This document shows, in pieces, positions 12,192 to 24,011 of a stretch of 64,000 nt of DNA. How positions within the stretch are numbered: position 1 is the stretch's first letter; every line of letters begins with the position of its first letter. The stretch comes from Anthoceros angustus (lineage: Eukaryota > Streptophyta > Anthocerotopsida > Anthocerotales > Anthocerotaceae): positions 124,001 to 188,000 of the forward strand of contig VJWM01000007.1 in the NCBI GenBank assembly GCA_010909165.1, written 5' to 3'. The notes below the pieces were generated by a model. That model did no database searches. It was given only the letters and a program-made list of their open reading frames with translations, and was not told where the DNA came from. The position numbers and the translations under genes were made by a program.

Positions 12192-13325
12192 ATTGGACAT
12201 ATTAGCAAGTATAACATGAGGGAAGCACATAATTGTTGCAAGCATTAAGGATTGTCGAAGCGTCTGGCGCACATCAACGGGACCACGGTATGTTCTTCGT
12301 GAAACACGGATGGCTGTGAGGTTGGAGCGGTGTTGACCTTCAATGAAACCACGCGAATTGAAAGACACTCCGATTCCGCGGTCGAATCGAGGGATAAGAG
12401 ACAAATCATCGCTTTGTCCCTCTGCTCAATATATCCACCATCTCGGCTCGTTGGCGCCAAAATCGGTCTTCCAGCGTGGAGGAAGGTAGTATGACTATGT
12501 GGGGTCACGATGTGCAAGAGCGACTCGGCATCGTCGGCAATTCGCAATTCCACTCCGCATGGGAAATCATCCAATGCGATCGTCGCCAAGTTTAGCCTTC
12601 ATTCGCCGCTCAAAGGCACATCGGCAAAACAAGTAGTAAAGCATATTTATGAGAATATTCCATGTTTTGCCATCGGCTAAACATGTTTCGCCTTTTGCAT
12701 AACCTCGGCTCCTCGATCCTTGCAATCATTAAGGCAATTAACGAGACTTGACGGGATCAGAGCCATAATTGGACATATTAGCAAGTATAACATGAGGGAA
12801 GCACATAATTGCAAGCATTAAGGATTGTCGAAGCGATGCGGCGCACATCAACGGGACCACGGTATGTTCTTCGTGAAACACCGGATGGCACAGTGAGGTT
12901 GGAGCGGTGTTGACCTTCAATGAAACCACGCAATTGACACTCCGATTCCGCGCGGTCGAATCGAGGATAAGAGACAAATCATCGCTTTGTCCCTCGCTCA
13001 ATATATCCACCATCTCATCGGGTTGGCGCCAAAATCGGTCTTCCAGCGGTGGAGGAAGGTAGTATGACTATGTGGGGTCACGATGTGCAAGAGCGACTCG
13101 GCATCGTCGGCAATTACAATTCCACTCACGCATGGGAAATCATCCAATGCGATCGTCGCCAAGTTTAGCCTTCATTCGCGCTCAAAGGCACATCTGGCAA
13201 AACAAGTAGTAAAGCATATTTATGAGAATATTCCATGTTTTGCCATCTGGCTAAACATGTTTCGCCTTTTGCATAACCTCTGGCTCCTCGATCCTTGCAA
13301 TCTATTAAGGCAATTAACGAGACTT
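12192..13325. repeat. 558-bp direct duplication inside T1 gene A
   Basis: 12192-12749 and 12768-13325 are near-identical direct copies beginning ATTGGACATATTAGC and ending AATTAACGAGACTT, separated by 18 bp. By eye they differ at about 15 places, almost all 1-3 base length changes beside CG, CTG or CAG, with very few clean substitutions. The duplication lies within minus-strand coding sequence of gene A, so this copy has part of its N-terminal region twice. Confidence 0.9.
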
Positions 13326-13492
13326 CGGCCGCCAGGATCTGTAGCCGCAATTCAGACATCCGGCGTCAACTGTCATAATTGATTACGGAGCGGGCCCTGA
13401 GAGCTGGATACAAGTTTGAACATGTCTAGCTACGCGTCTTCCTGCTCGAGCACATTGTGAGCAGCACTTTCTTCTACTCTTTGGTAGCGCAC

Positions 13493-16400
13493 AATGGCCA
13501 GTGACCTCAGCGCAGAGGAAGAGTTCTTTGATTTGGTGAACGACAGACTAGTGACTGCTGATGAAGATCTCGGGCATGTGTCCGAGTCCGACATCGTGGA
13601 CTTGGCGGCAGGCGCTTCATCATGGACAACCAAGGGAACCGCGGGACGTCCGGTGAATGTCTGTCAGAAGAACGGCCACACATCGACTTGGATGACACCT
13701 GCGGTGGTATAGCGACGAGGTCGCAAGCGATGGAGACTTGTTTTGTTCGATCCTGGTGGACACGGAGCAGCGGCGCGATCGGCAAGAAATTGCAGACCAT
13801 GTGGATCGGCGGTGGCGCGTGCCGCCGTGAACAAGGCGGCGCCCTCGATATCCCTCCCGATATCCGCAATCTTGGCCCGCCTCGGCACTGCGCCAGTACC
13901 ATTTACCGGCTTGTTCAAGTCACCGTGCGAAGAAGTTGGCGAGGATGTTTTGCCCGGATCCAAATCCGGGCCAAGCGGGTGTGTCCCGCGCGAGAGGAGA
14001 CAAGGTGGCGCCTACAAGATCCGTGTGGGGTCGCAGGAGTATTTTCAACGTTGTGTTTCACCGCGAGCCTGGCCAAAATAGCCGGAATCGGAAAGCAGTG
14101 TTCTTTGGTCGCCTGTGGTGAGAAGGTCCATGGCATTGTTGATTTTGGTTTGGAGTTTGCGAGTGGGTGAAGGAGGTTACGGGAGTGGAAGGCGGGGAGA
14201 CCAAATGTGGTACGAGATCCGATTACCTTTGTTTGGAGAGGAGGCGAGCAGGCCTCTGGCAGTGCAATCTTGCTCTGCTAATCCCAAGTCGAGGGGTTGG
14301 AGTTGCAGTCTATGGATGGGGTTATGTGTTCCACCAAGAACCATCTTGCAAGGAATAAGGTGGACAATGTTTTGGCGGCAGTAGTCGGGCTATGTGCGGA
14401 GGAGGCGGTCTTGTGGGAGAAAGTGCATAGGAAAGTTGGGACATGGCGGGCTAAAAGCCGTCGCGCCTTTTTCGATGAGTAAGGGGGAGCAGGAACAGCA
14501 TTTGCAGGACCAGATTGATGTGATCGAAGATGACGAAACTGGTGTCGTGACCGGATGGTTGAACAAGCTACCACACGGAAAGGTTTCGGTGTGTGTGAGG
14601 GCATTTTGCCGTGTGTTTTGCATTGGGGCACTCCGGTATCGGAATGCTCAGACCCAAGTACAGAAGGGGACGAGGTTTGCCGCTGAGCCCAGACCAGGAA
14701 AAATACCTACTTCGTATGGTCTACAGTAATGTGGATGGATTTGTTTTCAAAGGAAATGTGGAAAGGCTACCCAATAGGGAAGTCTTTAACACCGATACAT
14801 TCACGAAGGAGGAGATTTATATTGAGTATGCTAGACAACGGTGAGAGCGATTACCGCACATGTATGTTCTGACTATTTACGCAAGTTGTGGATCGGCACT
14901 TGGTCTGTTAAAATACCAAGATCCAACCGCTTCTGCATGGCATGTGAGAAGTTAAAAGCTAAAATAAAAACGCCGGAGCAGCGAGCAAGGTACAACCGAG
15001 AATCCCTCTACCTTATCATCAGCACCGGATGTCCGGTGATTGGATGGCCGTGTCTTGGTAGAAGTGTGCGGCAAACCCTATGGCCTTAGGAGACTTAGGG
15101 TTTTGGCACGTATGACTTTGGGCCACAGCAGAACACTTGCGTTGTTGCGCGTGTGTCTTGATGGTGGCCCTTGTATGTGCGAGATAGAAGCGAACTCCTC
15201 AATTATCACCGGATCAACAACGGATGGAGCGGAGGAAAATGGCTTGCATCGCGGAAGTGTATGGCTCAACCGACCAAGTACATAGGGATTGCGATAGATG
15301 GTATGGACCAGAAAAAAACTGAGTTGCCTCATTTCCGTAGAGTGCCCAAAGAGTGCTGCCCTAATCTCTGTCCATGTGGTTGGGGTTTTGGTGTTCAACA
15401 AATTCATGCGCACTTATGTGTACCTAAGCTACCCCAATATTCGGAATGATCCTAACGGCACAATTGCTGTAATCCAGCATTTGATTAATTTGTGGGAGGG
15501 GCAATTGCCTGAAACTCTTTACTGCGGATGGACAATACTGGCTCGAACAAGAACCGAGGAGGTGTTGGCGTATTGCGATGTTGGTGTCCATTGGTATTTT
15601 AAGAAGGTTAAAGTGGGGTTTCTCATTGTTGGCCATACCCATGATCGATTGATCAAATGTTTTCCGTTTTTACATTGTCTTGAACTTGAAGAGGCATACA
15701 CATTGCGGAGTTGATTGCTTGCTTGGAGAGGGCTTATACTCCTCAAGGTCCATCTCATGAAGGAGGTGCCGATTTTAAGCAATATTTATAACGCCGAGGT
15801 TCTCCCGCAACGTCTGATCTACACAACCAGTTTTCAACATCAATTTAAGGTCACTCGGGAGGAGTTGCCTAGTCATGAGTTTGTGGCGGTCTTTGAGGTG
15901 CAAGCAATTTTCCACGGCTTCACGGACCCCGGATGGTGGTGTTCAAACGGATGGAGTGCCGAGAGGGAGATTGTTGCGGCTCCACTGGTACCACGCATGT
16001 GAGGCGAAGGGCAAGGAGCATCCACATGTATGTCTGGCAGGCTATGGGTGAGTGGAAGACAATAGGCGGTTAAGAACTTCCACAATCTTCAATGCGTTAA
16101 AATATCTTGGTGGGATGGTTTTGGGAGGAGCGATTGGCAATAGCGGGTTTAGTAGCGTCGGTCATCTTCGTCCATTGGAAACGCATGGACATGGTATAAC
16201 CGGAAGCGCATGCTCAAGAACCTCCGTGATGTTTCGGACAGTAGTGGTGGATGCAGACACTAGAATATTTGACAGACCCAGAGATTTATCGGTGCCCTGG
16301 CGGAGCAGTTGGAACAACAAGCCAGAGGATCTATTACTGAGATCCAAGCAGGCATGATGATTGCGGTCCAGGCTGCAGATGACCCTGAGGGCCGGCCTTT

Positions 16401-16690
16401 CTAGCTACAAGGTTGTGGAGGTGGACCATGAAGCTGCTGACCTGCTAGCACAAATCCACTGGTGGCGCACAGAAAACCCTAATGCACTTGAGGGTAGGTA
16501 CTCGGAGGAATGGGTGCCGAGTACCCACCAGTCACGGAAAGGTAGGCGCGAATCCTTTGAAGAAACATGTCCAAGCCATCAAGCTTTTGGAGATTCGATC
16601 ATGGGTTACGATTTTGTGTTGACGAGGAGCAGGACTTTAAGCAAAACACCATGGATATGTTGAAGAGGAAGGTCTTTGAGTTATGGCGAG
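13493..16690 (+). pseudogene. T1 gene B: DUF7869-type transposase
   Basis: The start MASDLSAEEEFFDLVNDRLV (13493) is an acidic N-terminus. Farther on: MSKGEQEQHLQDQIDVIEDD with VCVRAFCRVFCIG (14480-14640), EVFNTDTFTKEEIYIEYAR (about 14790), and a likely metal-binding stretch PRSNRFCMACEKLKAKI (about 14910-14970). The core at 15280-15640 has IAIDGMDQKKTELPH, YVYLSYPNIRNDPNGTIAVI, a DN-type block and VGFLIVGHTHD. The tail runs through ALAEQLEQQARGSITEIQAG (about 16300-16360) to DMLKRKVFELWRA (about 16690). The spaced acidic positions (IDGMD, DN, HTHD) suggest an RNase H-like DDE/DDD transposase; that is inference. Several frameshifts and an insertion at about 15010-15240 break it. Confidence 0.75.
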
Positions 16691-16699
16691 CCTAGTGAG

Positions 16700-19011
16700 G
16701 CGGTGCTTCCTCCCTGTTGATGGTGATGGCGGTGATGAGCGGATTGATTCGGAAGACTGGACAACATTGAATCCTCGATGCATCTGTTGATTATTTGGTG
16801 GACTTGATGGCGGTGTGGACTCGTGAGAGCGGATCCTAACCCACCTAGAATTAATTTTGATGTTGGTCGGGAGAGAGGCGAGGTCATAGCGGTGATTTCT
16901 AGTTATGTGAAGGTGGTTTGTTTTATTAGGATGTGTGCTCCTCTTTTGGAGTGTTGGCAAATGGTTGAGTCTCTGGCTTCTCCACGGACATCCGGGACTT
17001 GTTATAACACGTATCATGTTTTGTAAGGTTTCACACTTGTCGGTGTATGGCACAGTGTACCGTTTTTGAGTGCGTCGATGGATTCGACAATTGTATGTAG
17101 GATGGGAAGGAATGGGGAGAGACGGGCGTAAACCCTCCTCCGGCCGGTACTCCCTCTTGCCCTCACTCTTCTTTTATTTTCCATCACGCTCCAAGAGCTG
17201 CGCTTGCCGTGGTTGGCGATCTGGCGGCTCGAGTGCCACCGGGGTGAGCGGGCGTGGTGGCCTTGGGTGGCAGCGAGTGGTGCGTGTTGGTTGAGGAGGA
17301 CTGCCATTTGCAGGCGCTATCGGGAGATTGGAGCAGTGGCAAAGGTTTCGCCTGCAGGCTGGTGCATTGGTCTTGGCGCACCGCTTCTGGTGGTGCTCGC
17401 CACTCGCTGGTGCAATGACTGCCTGCTACTAACCTGGACTTGTGGCACCCCGCCTTTGTGCAGGCTAGTTCTCCACGATTGCGATGAGAACGAGGGGCGG
17501 CGGCTACCAGTCACCCCCACGGGTGACATCTCACATCGCAGTGAGGGCTAGGAGGAAGACCTCCTCGGTGGGGCCTCGCAGGGTCCAACACGCGAGGCAA
17601 TGTCGCTGTTGGCGATCCGGGCTTCAGTGGCACCGTTTTCCTCACCCCAAGCTGTTGGTTCGGAAGGGAGGTGGGTGTCGGTGGCCTTAAGGGAGCCGCT
17701 AGGTGTGGACCCCTTCCGAGGGATGAGGGTGGAAAGCCAAGGGATATAACCGTGACCTCTCACTTGGGGAGGAGGTGAAGACAGTGAAAGGAGCTTGATT
17801 CGACCATATTTGGCGGTGAAGCCGGAGATGCGGGAGTTGTCTGAGGAGTTGGATGCGAAGGCACGTATGGGCGAGAAGGAGGCGAGGGAGCTAGCCTGGT
17901 GATGGTCGCAGCAGGCCGCGAGCCTTGGCGGTGGAGGAGGCGGCCGTGAGCGGGAGTGAGGATGGCAAGTATGGTTTCGCCTTCGAGATTCTTGCCATGA
18001 TGTTTACATCACGCTGTTGCTTGTGGTTGTGTTCTCTTGCGGATATTTGATGGTGTTGATGCAGGTGCTAAATGGCACATCTGGTTTGACCGCTAGTGTT
18101 GGTTTCTTGTTCGGTGGTGCATTCGGTAGAGAGTGTAAACGGAGACTAGCCTAGGAATGAGCACTATTGATTTTGGTTTCTATAGCGGATGCTCACTCAA
18201 TCGGAATAGTGCTTTTGTTGAATCCTTTACACACACTTTGGTCTTTGACGTGGTACATCGTTTAAAGCATGGTCAATATGGGCATTGTGGGCTGGTGCTC
18301 ACCGGACATCCGGGTTTTTATTGCTTTCTTCGCCTTGTCCCGTTCGACTTTCTTCATGACGACTTGGCGGTGTTTAAGCTATCCCTTTTATAAGTAAATC
18401 AGCACTGGCTCCTATGGTCTAGTGTGTTGGGTTTTAAGCTCGCCTTGTGTCGTGTATTTGGATGGCAAATGCGTAGAAGGCGATTAGTTAGTTTACATTT
18501 GGCTAAATTATACATCTAATTCACCACTTGGATACCAAATGACATGTGTTGATGCATTTGTTGTATTATGTATAGTGACATGTAGAGACATATTGAACTT
18601 GAACTTTCACGTTGCCACATATTTAAAGACACCGTTCGGGGATGTCCGGACATGAGGGGCATGTGAAGGAAATGAAATGTATCCACAACATTAGTCTCGT
18701 CTGGACTTTGACCCTTAGTACATATATTCAAAAGCGTCACAAACTTGGCGATTTTGAAAGACTAACCGATTTTGGAAAAGTGTCCTTGAAAGTCGCGGGT
18801 ATTTTCAAACTTGATCCAACCGAGGACCATTATTTGCAAGATCAAATGGCATGATAAAGCTAGAAATGGTGTTATGAAAAACCAGGTTATCTGCGATGTG
18901 TGTTTTGACCCTTGTGTGGAAAAACCCACGAAATCACGATTTGATTTGATTTCAAATGTAAAATTTGGTCATTTCGACCTCTGTCTCTAAAAAGAGGGGT
19001 GTGTCTCCAGG
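16700..19011. other. T1 right non-coding region
   Basis: No protein family recognised. It holds three palindromes (near 16982, 18300 and 18642), a G-rich stretch at 17200-17950 with short unconvincing frames, and an AT-rich end at 18480-19011. The region may include an eroded third gene. Confidence 0.4.
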
Positions 19012-19028
19012 TCTTAGGAGACCTTGTT
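19012..19028 (-). repeat. T1 right terminal inverted repeat
   Basis: Exact complement of 6989-7005, followed by target duplication GATC at 19029-19032. Confidence 0.85.
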
Positions 19029-20900
19029 GATCGCGATCGGCCTTCGCCGTGGCCTCCGCCTCCTTGGCCACCTTCACCTGAGCCTCTCGACAGCTGGTCG
19101 GTCAGGCTGCCTCACTTGATCCGCGCCCATTCTGCTTGCGCCCGGGCGCCCTCCGCTTCCTGCTGCGCTACGCCCCTCTGCCTGCAGAGGTCCTCCGCCA
19201 GCTTGGGCCTCCTTGGCTGCCCTTGTCCTCCGGTGAAGGAATTTAGTCCGATCCTTGCGGATGGACCACCTCCCTCTCGCCTCGGCGGCGTTTCCCTCCT
19301 CAATCCGGCCGAGAGCTTGGCCTTCCTTCTCGCCTCTGGGCTCCCTCCAGCTGCTCTGGAGGTACCATGCGCCTCGGGTGGCTTCTACCTCTGGGTCTTC
19401 TCGGCCATCCCGCGAGACCCCAGGCATACCGTCCATGGCGGTGGCAGGACCCCGCCGTGTTTCTTCCACGGCGGCTAGTGAGCTCCCACAAAGTCCGTGG
19501 CGGGGCCGGCATCTCACGGTCCGCCAAGGACCTCCATACCGCATCGAGTAGAGTCGGGTGGGTTCTCGGACCTAATCGGGACCCTTAGGTCACGAGTCTT
19601 GGCTCAGCTTCTCCCTCCTTGGCCCTTTTGGCGCGAGCTCCTTCTCGCCCTTTTTCTCACAGGGCTCGGAGGAGGTGAGTCAGGAGCAAGCCTTTTGCCC
19701 CTTCACATCGGCAGGACCCGCCGTGTTTCTTCCACGGCGGCTGCTGTGAGGCTCCCACAAAGTCCGTGGCGGGGCCGGCATCTCACGGTCCGCCAAGGAC
19801 CTCCATACTTGTCCGGAGTAAGTCGGGTGGGTTCTCGGACCTAATCGGGACCCTTAGGTCACGAGTCTTGGCTCGGGCTTCCCTCCTTGGCCCTTTTGGC
19901 GCGAGCTCCTTCTCGCCCTTTTTCTCACAGGGCTCGGAGGAGGTGAGTCAGGAGCAAGCCTTTTGCCCCTTCACAGCCGGGGCCGGCTCGAGTGCTGCAG
20001 TGTCCTCCTGCTCCACAGGCGTCCCTTCGCCCTCCTTCTTGCTTCCTCCGCTTCTTGCCACTCAGGTAGGCGGGGTAGAATCTTGGCACCGGCAGGTGCA
20101 GCGTTGGTGGCGTGGTCTTGCGTCTCTTGGCTCCCTCACAGTCCGTGGGGCTCCTCGGTAGGAGTGGTGGCGGTGGGCTGGCAGTTGGGGCCGCTTCTGC
20201 AGTTGCTGGTTGGGGCACGGGGAGGAGGCGGAATTTCTTCCATACTTCCACAGGTGGTGAGGGGTCCGTTCACGGGTGTAGAGTCGGAATCCTCGATCGT
20301 CCTCCTCCGTCCGTTTGGCTTTCGATCGGCCTCCTCCTCGGCGCCCTTGCCGCTCCACTTGGCGAGCCTCAGTCCTTCCGGGCGCTCGCTCAAGCTCTCC
20401 TTCCTTGAGGAGCTCAATGCCCCATACATGGATCGGTATGGGGCGGCCCAGATGGCGAGGCTTCTCGGTCCACGAGCTTGCGAGCCTCTGGCTAAAGGTG
20501 AATAATCCTTCCCCGGTCCGCCCTCTTCCCCGGCAGCGCATGCGGGAATACCAGTGATTATCACCAAGGTGATCCACCTTGGTAGTAGGTTCGATGGACA
20601 ATGATCCGCGCCTTACTGTTATCAGCGGTCGGATGTCGACCAACCGTTGGTGGTCCGCGTCGAGCCTCGGCGCCATGTTGGTGGCCCTATCTTCCCGCCG
20701 CCTTGAGGGGCTCGGCACCCTCCCCTCTTCCTCCTTTGGGCGGTTGTAGGCGCCTCGGGACCTCAAGGTCCATCGCCTTGGGTCCTCCGGAGGTTCTTGG
20801 ACCGCACCTCCTTATTGACCGCCACATTTCCGGGCGAACTCCGGACGGTGACACTATCGAATGTCGGACCATGGAACACATCTAAATGCCACTCCTGCAC
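19029..20900 (-). pseudogene. G2 gypsy gag, N-terminal part
   Basis: Minus-strand coiled coil with Glu/Ala/Arg heptads (for example KLAEDLCRQRGVAQQEAEGA near 19200), internally duplicated (19490-19650 and 19710-19880 share the CACGGTCCGCCAAGGACCTCC block). A TTKVDHLGDN block near 20590 recurs in the gag at 60620 (LTKVDHLGDN), so both belong to one gypsy family. The frame runs into T1 at the GATC site and resumes at 6984. Confidence 0.7.
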
Positions 20901-21371
20901 CAATTCTCACCTTCCTGGGCCGGGGCCCAAAGTCCGGATAGCGCGGGTCACAATGTTGCGCTCCACAAGGTTCCATGACTCCCAAACTTCCATGAGCTTT
21001 TGGGTGCCATCGCCTTCTCCTCCCTTGGTTCTTTGTAGCCGCTTGTCGGAGACCCGGCACGTTGCGCCTTCTTGGCGCGTTCGTGCTCCGACCTCAGCGG
21101 TGAGCCGCGGGATGTCCCAGGTGTCCCACGAGATACGCCGAGAGAGGTGCGGGCGCAAGAGATCGCGAATTGTCTCGAGTGTCCCACGAGATACCGCCCG
21201 GAAGGCCGTGCGGGCGCAAGAGATCGCGGTGTCTCGAGGCCTTCCTTGACGCTCGCCGGGAGTAACGGCCCAGGCGGAGGCGCCTCTTCCACATCCGTAG
21301 CGCGGTACGCATGGCTTGACCTTACGCCTCCGCTTACTGCGGCCTTCGCCGCGCATACTCTGGCCTTCTGC
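20900..21371. other. G2 leader region
   Basis: Between the start of G2 gag and the LTR-X fragment. It contains two copies of a 60-bp block (GTCCCACGAGATA..GCGGGCGCAAGAGATCGCG at about 21125 and 21180). No gene recognised. Confidence 0.4.
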
Positions 21372-21507
21372 CGCGGTCCGTAGCGTGAATACCTGCTATA
21401 ACGGCCTCTGGCAAGGTTACGGTCCTGGCCAGCTGCATGCCCGTTCTCCACTCAGAGTCGCCCACGTGGCGTCGCCTGGTCCGTTCCCACGGCTCAACTT
21501 GTGAGTT
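21372..21507 (-). repeat. LTR-X fragment (gypsy G2 LTR), truncated by Copia
   Basis: Contains ATAACGGCC, AGGTTACGGTC and TGCATGCCCGTTCTC in the same order as 30250-30310 and, inverted, 59885-59800. It breaks off at GAGTTACT where Copia protease sequence begins (21508). It lies upstream of G2 gag on the minus strand, as a 5' LTR should. Confidence 0.7.
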
Positions 21508-22860
21508 ACTTGAAAAGGTATACTTGGGTGATGAGAGTGTGGGGAGTAGTCTTCAGATCCTTGGTAGAGGAGTCTGTAAGTTTCCCCTACACGACGATAG
21601 TGTGTTAGTTCTTCCCGACGTCTTGTATGTACCAAAGATGGCTAAGAATTTGATGTCACTTAGCAAATTGATGAAGATGAAGGATCTAGTCCTTACCGTC
21701 TCGAGATGGCGCTTGTTGTTTCTCTAGGCGTAGTGCTCCAAACATTTGTATCTTCAAAGCCTTTGTAGATTGATTGTACCGTCTAGACATTTTACGCCTC
21801 CGTAGGCTGACAAGCATTTTCTACGGTTGGCGACCTCACAATTTGTCCTGAGCGGTATGGCATGCGCCTTAGCCATGCTAAGAACTAAACTCATTGATAT
21901 CTCTAAGCGGGACTACTATCGTGAGCCTCTTCCACGTTGTTTTAATGAGCTCCCCATTTGTGAAGTTTGCACTCTTGCCAAGCAACGAGACTCCCTTTCA
22001 AGAGCACACACGAGGTCAACATCGATCCTCGACTTAGTGCATTCGGACATATCAGGCGGGCTACAAACTCGGTCACTAGGTGGTGCAACCTATTATTTGA
22101 CATTAAGCCGGCGACTATAAGGTATCGTGGACATACCCTATGCATCATAAGAGTGATACATTTTCTATCTTCAAGGATTGGTTAACCATGGTGCGGCGTA
22201 AGGCAGTGGATTTGCTAAAGCTTTTCGGGTGACAACGGTGGTGAATTTGTGAGCCATGCCTTCACGGAGTTCTGGCCGGCCAAGGCATTATTCATCGACT
22301 TATCGTTCCATATACTGACAAAATGGGGTCATGAGCGAAGAATCAAACATTGATGGGAATGGCGAGATCAATGCTCTTGTGGTCGGGATTACCTTCTCCA
22401 TATTGGGAAGGCAGTTACTACATATATACTCAACAGACTTCCATCACATTGGTCACGGTATCGCCTTTGAGAGATTACGGAAGAAAACCAAGTATCATGC
22501 ATCTTAGCATCTTTGGTTCGAAAGCTTATGCATACGCCTGCGAGAGAAGGCGTAAACTCGACAATCGTTCAAAGGGGTTAGTATTTGTTGGAGTGCAATG
22601 AAATTGCTAAAGCCTACAAACTCATTGATCAGACACCTTACGACCAAGCGCGGAGTGTGACCTTTCAGAACATTGGAGCCACCAATCACGAGGGCGGCGT
22701 TTTTGCACACTCAACATGATGGTAACTTGACATTAGCGGAGGAACATTCGACTACCACGATGATGTTGATGGAAATCTGCTCGAGATATTCCACCTTGCA
22801 ACTGTACATCCCATGTCTTTGCCTCACGGCCTGGAACCCACCAATTCCGGTGGCCTGACC
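21508..22860 (+). pseudogene. Copia A protease end and integrase
   Basis: Protease tail (LPDVLYVPKMAKNLMSLSKL, about 21607-21670), then the GAG-pre-integrase region, LVHSDISG (about 22035) and the integrase core with DNGGEFVSHAFTEF (22231-22273). Also the conserved FGSKAYAYACERRRKLDNRS block after the core (about 22510). Frame changes occur at about 21720, 22100, 22190 and 22290; the HHxx-CxxC zinc finger is only partly readable. Confidence 0.8.
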
Positions 22861-23249
22861 AACGGATCTTGATCCTCCGATTCTTTGATGCACAAGTAGA
22901 TGCACTATGCGATGCTGAAAATTCGATCATGAACAACACGAGAACCCGAAAATCATGTAGACTCGATTGACACAGTTCTTCTCATGCCTACGATTACTGG
23001 CGATGAGAATGACCATTTACGAAGAGAATGCTCCTCAGCGGTCGTCGATCCACCGTGTACGCGTCCTCCATCGAATGGATAGAGCCCCTTACACATCCAT
23101 CGACTTTGCAAGTCGGTGGGGTTTGCACACCGCTGTCACAATGCCTCCTTGCCATCATCCCTCACAGAACTGTCACCCTCAAAGAAGCATTTCGGTCGAG
23201 ATAGGGATAAGTGGAAATCTGTGATGGATGATGAATTTAATAGCCTCAT

Positions 23250-23980
23250 CTGAGAATGGTACGAAACTTGTTCCTCGACCAAAGGCGTAAACCCATAACA
23301 TGCAAATGGGTATTTAAGCATAAATTAGATGCTAATGGCAACATAGCAAGATATAAAGCGAGGCTGCCACGTGGGTTCACGCAAATACGGTCCGACTTTC
23401 AAGAGACCTTCTCTCCGGTGTACGCTCTCAATCAATCCGTCTTATGCTTGCTTTAGGCTGCGTGATTTTGAGCTGCGGCGAGATGGATGTGGCGGCCTTC
23501 TTGCATGGAATTTTGGAGGAAGAGCTGTATGGAGCGGCCGAAGGATACGAAGATCCGATCATCCGAGACTATGTATGTCGACTTATCAAATGCATATATG
23601 GTCTTAAACAAAGCAGGCGTTGGAATGCAAAATTTGGATACATGCGAAGGGGCTGGGCTTTCGCGAGCCCTGCTGATCCCTCTGTTTATATCTATGATGA
23701 TGGCACCTCCTATGTACTGCTTGCCGTTTATGTTGATGATGCAATCTTTGCTGGCAATGACACACAACTGTTAGCACGAGTACAAGACATGCTGCGAACC
23801 GAGTTTGAAATGACGGATGTTGGGGAACTGAAATTTTGTCTTGGAATTCAAGTGTTGAGGATACGTGAAGAGGGCCTGTTGATCATACACCAGCGCAAGT
23901 ATATTTCAGAAATCCTTCAACGCTTCAATATGACCAATGCACATCCCGCCAATACACCTTGTGCAAGTGTGAAGCTGTGA
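23250..23980 (+). pseudogene. Copia A reverse transcriptase
   Basis: KPITCKWVFKHKLDANGNIA (about 23288) starts the RT; the middle is MDVAAFLHGILEEELY (a worn copy of MDVKTAFLHG). The catalytic block VYVDDAIFAGND lies near 23726-23761 and is followed by VGELKFCLGIQV. The second half (23444-23980) is open for 178 codons. One frameshift lies at about 23450, where Copia B is also damaged. Confidence 0.88.
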
Positions 23981-24011
23981 TCCCCATCTCGCGGACATTG
24001 CCATATGAAAG

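Larger units (their letters stand above)
8560..13390 (-). pseudogene. T1 gene A: long protein with C-terminal amino-methyltransferase domain
   Basis: Frames on the minus strand can be followed from MSELRLQILAAEVSLIALID (about 13359) leftward. In order: a duplicated segment (VELRIADDAESLLHIVTPHS), a FVCSRTVEKDDQGYVIFVYI region (about 11700-11950), a Ser/Gln-rich stretch, an acidic region (10962-11177), a Lys/Arg-rich linker, a 254-residue open block (9890-10654), and the methyltransferase-like domain (8730-9290). The order matches T2 gene A, where the VW..VD.IF.KWE motif is also shared. The many frame breaks make this copy a pseudogene as read, though some could be sequence errors or introns. 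It lies head to head with gene B, about 100 bp from it, so a shared bidirectional promoter near 13390-13490 is likely. Confidence 0.6.
6989..19028. mobile_element. DNA transposon T1 with methyltransferase and DUF7869 transposase
   Basis: A 12,040-bp element bounded by perfect 17-bp inverted repeats starting AACAAGGTCTCC and by the 4-bp direct repeat GATC (6985-6988, 19029-19032). Removing the element and one GATC leaves the flanking minus-strand coiled-coil gag in frame, which is strong evidence for the exact ends. Inside are two divergent genes: gene A (minus, about 8560-13390), ending in an amino-methyltransferase-like domain, and gene B (plus, about 13493-16690), a DUF7869-type transposase. 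Seven CCGGAC(A/G)TCCGG-like palindromes are scattered through it. A 4-bp target duplication fits Sola, Academ or Ginger types; the superfamily is not settled. Confidence 0.85.
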
